Origin: Pseudarthrobacter enclensis
GTDB lineage: Bacteria > Actinomycetota > Actinomycetes > Actinomycetales > Micrococcaceae
Direction: 5' to 3'
DNA length: 64,000 bases
Assembly (NCBI RefSeq): GCF_001457025.1
Contig: NZ_KQ758604.1
Location: 62,001-126,000 of the forward strand
The notes under the pieces were generated by a model. It had not been told where the DNA came from. It made no database searches and worked only from the letters and a program-made list of their open reading frames with translations. Shown here piece by piece: positions 60,168 to 64,000 of this stretch. Position numbers and translations under genes: made by a program. How positions within the stretch are numbered: position 1 is the stretch's first letter; every line of letters starts with the position of its first letter.

Positions 60168-60902
60168 ATGAATACCCCCGTCCTTCGCCGTGCCCTGACT
60201 ACCGCCGCAGCAGCAGGCGGCACCGCCGCACTGATCCTTGCAGGCGCAGGCGCCGCCTCCGCCCACGTGGGCGTGACCCCGGACAAGACGTCGGCCAACT
60301 CCTATGCCCTGCTCACCTTCGCCATCCCGCATGGCTGTGAGGAATCGGGAACCACGAAGGTGGCCATCACCCTGCCGGAGGAACTGAACGACGCCCAACC
60401 CACGGTCAACCCCAACTGGACCGTTGAGAAGGTAACGCAGCAGCTGTCCGAGCCGAAGAAGCTCGCCGACGGCAGTTCCATCACCAAGCGCACCAGCCAG
60501 ATCGTCTACACGGCCAAGGCCCCCCTGCCGCATGAACTGCGCGACACGCTGGTGTTGTCCGTCAAGCTCCCCGACCTTCCCGGCACGACCCTGAATTTCC
60601 CCACGCTCCAGACGTGCGAAACAGGCCAGACGGACTGGTCCGAGATTGCGAAGGACGGGCAGGACCCGCACTCGCTTGAGGCCCCCGCGCCGTCCGTCAC
60701 CATCACCGAGGCGGCCGCCGCGGACGGTCACGGCGCCGCCGCCACCGGTGCGGCACACACCGAACAGGCGTCCGCTGTGACGGACAGCGGCGCAGATGCC
60801 AGGAGCTGGGCGGGCCTCGGCGCCGGCGTGGCCGGGCTGGTGCTCGGCGGCGTGGCCCTGGTCCGCAGCGGATCACGCCGCAAGGCCGGCGCCGGCAAGT
60901 AG
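60168..60902 (+). CDS. YcnI-like protein (DUF1775), secreted and membrane-anchored
   Basis: 244 residues. Signal peptide with hydrophobic ALTTAAAAGGTAALILAGAG and cleavage predicted at ASA|HVGVTPD, leaving an N-terminal His. Copper-binding YcnI domains use exactly this N-terminal His. Conserved segments: NSYALLTFAIPHGCEESGT and PLPHELRDTLVLSVKLPDLPG. A Ser/Ala/His spacer and one C-terminal helix (WAGLGAGVAGLVLGGVALV) anchor it outside the membrane. ATG 60168 has AGAAAGG upstream. Likely copper handling with the preceding membrane protein. Confidence 0.88.
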   Translation: MNTPVLRRALTTAAAAGGTAALILAGAGAASAHVGVTPDKTSANSYALLTFAIPHGCEESGTTKVAITLPEELNDAQPTVNPNWTVEKVTQQLSEPKKLADGSSITKRTSQIVYTAKAPLPHELRDTLVLSVKLPDLPGTTLNFPTLQTCETGQTDWSEIAKDGQDPHSLEAPAPSVTITEAAAADGHGAAATGAAHTEQASAVTDSGADARSWAGLGAGVAGLVLGGVALVRSGSRRKAGAGK

Positions 60903-60907
60903 CCGTA

Positions 60908-60942
60908 TTTGATGCCCGGATCATCACGATCCGGGCATCAAA
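60908..60942 (+). terminator. Terminator after the ycnI-like gene
   Basis: 15-bp perfect stem TTTGATGCCCGGATC/GATCCGGGCATCAAA with loop ATCAC, 5 bp past the stop; the stem ends in AAATT rather than a long T-run. Confidence 0.75.
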
Positions 60943-61001
60943 TTGGCCATCAGTCACGCGGCATCGTTGACGCCGCCACCCGCTGCGGCGAAGGTGGTGC
61001 C

Positions 61002-61640
61002 ATGAGGTCTCAGAAAACACTCCGGGGCATAGCCCTGCCGACGGCAGCCGCAGCGGCTGTCCTCCTGCTCGCCGCGTGCGGTCCGGCACAGCCGCAAAGC
61101 CAAACCACCTCCCCGGCTGCGACGGGCACGGGCACTGCCAGCCCGTCGCAGTCCGCACCTCCGGCCACCGCGTCCGCGCCGCCGTCGACCGGTGCCCCGA
61201 CCAGCGCGGCACCGTCCGGGCCCGGGCTGTGCAAGGCGGCGGGCCTTTCCGCCGCGACCGACGCTTCCGGCGGCGGCGCCGCGGGAAGCGTCTACATGAA
61301 ACTCAACCTCACCAACACCGGCAGCGAGCCGTGCATCCTGCGTGGCTTCGCGGGCGTGTCACTGGCTGCCGACGGCTCCGGCGGCCCCATCGGCGCGGCG
61401 GCGGCCCGGGACGAGTCAGTCCCCGTGACGGATGTTGTGCTGGCACCCGGCCAGACGGGCACCGCCCAGCTGCGCTACACCCAGGCGGGCAATTACACCG
61501 ACTGCTCGCCGGTGGATGCGGCGGGCTACCGGATCTACCCGCCCGAAGACACCGCGTCCTTGTTCCTGCCGCAGCCCACCACTGCCTGCAGCAACGCCGA
61601 CATCAAGCTGTTGACCATCGGAGCATTCCAGCCCGCCTAG
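61002..61640 (+). CDS. DUF4232 domain lipoprotein
   Basis: 212 residues. Lipobox LLAAC after PTAAAAAVLLLAACG, then a Ser/Thr/Pro-rich linker of about 50 residues (likely wall-spanning) and a C-terminal DUF4232 beta-sandwich with paired cysteines (GLCKAAGL, EPCILRGF, TDCSPVD, TACSNADI). ATG 61002 has AAGG nearby. Function of the domain is unknown. It is separated from the ycnI-like gene by a terminator. Confidence 0.85.
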   Translation: MRSQKTLRGIALPTAAAAAVLLLAACGPAQPQSQTTSPAATGTGTASPSQSAPPATASAPPSTGAPTSAAPSGPGLCKAAGLSAATDASGGGAAGSVYMKLNLTNTGSEPCILRGFAGVSLAADGSGGPIGAAAARDESVPVTDVVLAPGQTGTAQLRYTQAGNYTDCSPVDAAGYRIYPPEDTASLFLPQPTTACSNADIKLLTIGAFQPA

Positions 61641-61660
61641 GCCGGCATCTCCTTCCACGC

Positions 61661-61696
61661 AAGCAGGCGGCCCGGCAACTGCCGGACCGCCTGCTT
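61661..61696. terminator. Hairpin between convergent genes
   Basis: AAGCAGGCGG-C-CCGGCA / TGCCGG-A-CCGCCTGCTT (61661-61677, 61680-61696) with one internal mismatch; works from either strand. Confidence 0.75.
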
Positions 61697-61721
61697 GGTT
61701 GTGGTTGTGGTTGTGGACGGA

Positions 61722-62189
61722 TCAGGCCGCGGTGGTGCGGCCCGTCCGTGCAGTGTTGCGGGAGAGGGCGACGCCCAGGCCGATCATGGCCACACCGAGG
61801 ACAAAGTGCAGCCAGTTGTCCGCCGTGTTGACCGGCACGAAGTTTGCCGCGGAATCCTGGCCGATCAGCAGGCCATACAGCCAGAGGACCAGGTAGATGG
61901 CGCCGCCGCCGATCAGGTAGTTGCGGGACTGCGCAGCGCTGCTTGCCATGGCGATGCCGGCGATACCGAAGAGCAGGTGCACGATGTTGTGCAGGACGGA
62001 CACCTGGAAGATGCCCAGCAGCAACGCTTCGGAACCGTGCCCGGCAAAACCGAGGCTCTCGTAGTTGGACGTGATGCCCGGGATGAAGCCCAGGACCCCG
62101 ACCAGGAGGAAGACGGCGCCTACCGCCAGGGATGCCTTTTGGATGGTGGTCCGGCCTGCGGTGCGACCGGTGGAACTCATGCTGGTCAT
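61722..62189 (-). CDS. DUF4383 membrane protein
   Basis: 155 residues and four membrane helices: LAVGAVFLLVGVLGFIPGI, VSVLHNIVHLLFGIAGIAM, YLIGGGAIYLVLWLYGLLIG and WLHFVLGVAMIGLGVAL. The HNIVHLLFG and DNWLHFVLG repeats are typical of DUF4383. AGCAGG lies before the ATG. Divergent from the FAD/Rieske gene with a 16-bp palindrome between them, so the two may be co-regulated. Function unknown. Confidence 0.87.
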   Translation of the reverse strand: MTSMSSTGRTAGRTTIQKASLAVGAVFLLVGVLGFIPGITSNYESLGFAGHGSEALLLGIFQVSVLHNIVHLLFGIAGIAMASSAAQSRNYLIGGGAIYLVLWLYGLLIGQDSAANFVPVNTADNWLHFVLGVAMIGLGVALSRNTARTGRTTAA

Positions 62190-62268
62190 GATTTGTCCTG
62201 CTTTCAGTCGTTTACGTGCACGTCATCACTGCCGGGCTGTAGGTGACCATCGACTTAAGCCCCGACAA

Positions 62269-62284
62269 GATAAGTATACTTATC
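62269..62284. promoter_or_regulatory. Palindromic operator overlapping a bidirectional -10
   Basis: GATAAGTATACTTATC is a perfect 16-bp palindrome. TATACT at 62275-62280 reads as a -10 on the plus strand, and by symmetry also on the minus strand, between the divergent DUF4383 and FAD/Rieske genes. Confidence 0.65.
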
Positions 62285-62370
62285 AAATCCGCTACGGACA
62301 GGCAGGGCCCATAACGGACCCATCACGGATTCGGCCCGCGGGCCCCTCGGATGAGGCAGGTTGAACAGGC

Positions 62371-63924
62371 ATGACGTCGATTTGGCTGGACCATAAGGAA
62401 GCATTCGTCTCCGACCCGTTTGAGCCGGACACCATCTATGACACCGTGGTGGCCGGGGCGGGGTTGACAGGACTGGTCACGGCCCTGCTCCTGTCCCGGG
62501 CCGGGCACAGGGTGCTCGTGCTGGAGGCGCGCTACCCGGGCGCCGTCACTACGGGCAACACCACCGCCAAGGTGACGCTCCTGCAGGGGACTTTCCTGTC
62601 ACAGCTTGCCCGCCAGTACCCGGCCAAACAGGTGCAGGCGTATGTGGACGCGAACCGGGAAGGCCAGGCCTGGCTGCTGCGCTACCTCGACGACCACGCC
62701 GTGCCGTACCAGCGGCGGGACGCGTACACCTATGCGGCCACCGCGCAGGCCACCGAAAAGCTGAGGGCGGAGGTCAGCGCCGCCACTACCGCCGGCCTGG
62801 ATGTGGAATACGTGCGCGACGCCGGGCTGCCCTTCGCCATTCACGGCGCCGCACGCCTCGCGGACCAGGCGCAGATCCACCCCCTCCTGGTCCTGGACGC
62901 GCTCGTCGCGGACATCCGCAGCCGCGGCGGCAGCGTGGTGGGCGGGGTGCGCCTGCGCGACGTCACGGGCACCTCACCGGCAGCGGTCAGGACCGACAAG
63001 GGAAGCGTGCGCGCGGACCGGGTGGTCCTGGCCACCGGCATCCCTGTCCTGGACCGCGGCCTCTACTTCGCGAAACTGACGCCCAGCCGCTCCTATGCCG
63101 CTGCCCTCGAACTGCCCGGGGACCAGGAGCCGCCCGCGGGCATGTACATCTCAGTGGAACAGCCCACCCACTCCCTGCGGGACTTTGAGCAGGGAGGCCG
63201 CCGGCTCCTCCTGGTGGGAGGCCACGGCCACCACGTGGGCAGGACCGGCTCCGAAAAGGAACACCTTGCCGGGTTGCTGGACTGGACCCGGCAGCACTGG
63301 CCGGGGGCCGCCGCAACGCACACCTGGTCCGCCCAGGACTATTTGCCCACCAACCTCATGCCGTTCTTCGGCAAGCTTCCCCGGGGCAAGGGCAACATCT
63401 ACTTTGGAACCGGCTACAACAAGTGGGGCATGACCAACGCCGTGGCCGCAGCCCTGGACATCTCGGCCGACATCCTGGGCGGCAACGTTCCCTGGGCAAA
63501 GACCATCCACCACCGGGTCACGGCACCCGCCGGCGCCCTGTCCGCCGTCGCCCTCAACGCCGGCGTGGCAGCCAGGCTTGCCACCGGCTGGGGAACATTG
63601 GCTGCTGAAGGGTTGAAGACCGAAGGCGGAAAAGCATTGAAACGCGACGGCGGCCCCTCCGCCGCACCGCCGTCGTCACCTCCCGTACCGGCCGAAGGGA
63701 CCGGCACCGTATACCGCGACGGCACCCGCCCGGTAGCTGCCTCCACCGTGGACGGAACGACGTGCAGGCTGTCGGCGGTCTGCACGCACCTGGGCGGGAT
63801 TCTCCACTGGAATGACAGCGAACGCAGCTGGGACTGCCCCCTCCACGGCTCACGTTTCAGCAGCGACGGGACGCTCCTGGAAGGGCCCGCCACCCGCAAC
63901 CTGCCGCAGGCCGGGAAGGATTGA
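62371..63924 (+). CDS. FAD-dependent oxidoreductase with C-terminal Rieske domain
   Basis: 517 residues. Residues ~25-390 are a DAO-type FAD oxidoreductase (TVVAGAGLTGLVTALLLSRA; VVLATGIPVLDRG; YFGTGYNKWGMTNAVAAAL). After a Pro/Ser linker, the last ~80 residues are a Rieske [2Fe-2S] domain with CTHLGG and CPLHGSRF (C-X-H...C-X2-H). This FAD-plus-Rieske architecture is widespread in bacteria and its substrate is unknown. ATG 62371 sits after a short leader; the upstream palindrome at 62269-62284 is the likely control site. Confidence 0.88.
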   Translation: MTSIWLDHKEAFVSDPFEPDTIYDTVVAGAGLTGLVTALLLSRAGHRVLVLEARYPGAVTTGNTTAKVTLLQGTFLSQLARQYPAKQVQAYVDANREGQAWLLRYLDDHAVPYQRRDAYTYAATAQATEKLRAEVSAATTAGLDVEYVRDAGLPFAIHGAARLADQAQIHPLLVLDALVADIRSRGGSVVGGVRLRDVTGTSPAAVRTDKGSVRADRVVLATGIPVLDRGLYFAKLTPSRSYAAALELPGDQEPPAGMYISVEQPTHSLRDFEQGGRRLLLVGGHGHHVGRTGSEKEHLAGLLDWTRQHWPGAAATHTWSAQDYLPTNLMPFFGKLPRGKGNIYFGTGYNKWGMTNAVAAALDISADILGGNVPWAKTIHHRVTAPAGALSAVALNAGVAARLATGWGTLAAEGLKTEGGKALKRDGGPSAAPPSSPPVPAEGTGTVYRDGTRPVAASTVDGTTCRLSAVCTHLGGILHWNDSERSWDCPLHGSRFSSDGTLLEGPATRNLPQAGKD

Positions 63925-63982
63925 CCGGCGTCCGGCGCTGCCCGCCTCCGAGGGTCCGGGCCGTCGTGTCGGTGAGGTGGGG

Positions 63983-64000
63983 CATGATGGAGGCATGAAC
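63983..64000 (+). other. Possible start of the next gene
   Basis: CATGAT (63983-63988), 6 nt and ATG 63995 match the leaderless pattern seen elsewhere, and GGAGG is also present but too close to act as a normal ribosome site. Only two codons are visible, so this is weak. Confidence 0.3.

Overview
The window is about 64 kb of GC-rich DNA from a high-GC Gram-positive bacterium. Gene content and protein style fit Micrococcaceae, most likely Arthrobacter or Pseudarthrobacter: GTP-dependent PEP carboxykinase, YhgE/Pip exporter, DUF222-HNH protein, actinobacterial c-di-AMP riboswitch and many genes with a -10 box 6-7 nt before the start codon. It looks chromosomal. No phage, integrase or insertion sequence was recognised.

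Layout. 1-12 kb: 3' end of an S9 peptidase, GNAT, tRNA-Ser(GCT), MFS exporter, RecQ-like helicase with a phosphoribosyltransferase-like tail, phosphomannomutase, the nitric-oxide pair nsrR-hmp, pckG, tRNA-Arg(ACG). 12-18 kb: a flavin disulfide oxidoreductase, then a TetR-controlled export operon (degenerate ABC ATPase, YhgE/Pip protein, TetR, small membrane protein) whose genes overlap by 4 bp. 18-26.7 kb: EamA/LysR divergent pair, SixA-like phosphatase, a 143-bp structured inverted repeat, a receiver-less winged-helix regulator, a two-component system, and a c-di-AMP riboswitch ahead of a secreted transglycosylase-like protein. 26.7-34 kb: VOC protein, upp, PAP2 phosphatase, tadA, a glycosyltransferase/pterin-synthase-like/dehydrogenase trio, HNH protein, tRNA-Ser(CGA).

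34.3-54.5 kb is the most distinctive part: a 20-kb uronate and glycoside utilisation region. It encodes uxaC, uxuB and manD (glucuronate to 2-keto-3-deoxygluconate), a gluconokinase fused to a GH3 glycosidase, a GPH symporter, a peptide/oligosaccharide-type ABC importer with a fused permease-ATPase, two pairs of Gfo/Idh dehydrogenase plus TIM-barrel isomerase, and two LacI repressors. Four regulatory sites contain variants of one LacI operator (TTGGCAACCGGTTGCCAA) covering the -35 hexamer, so the region probably behaves as one regulon. The Gfo/TIM-barrel pairs suggest oxidation-elimination cleavage of glycosides, which is an inference.

54.5-64 kb: aminoglycoside-phosphotransferase-fold kinase, SDR/TetR divergent pair, two hypotheticals, nitronate monooxygenase, a YcnI-type (copper-linked) pair, a DUF4232 lipoprotein, and a DUF4383 membrane protein divergent from a FAD oxidoreductase with a C-terminal Rieske domain. 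The last bases may start another gene.
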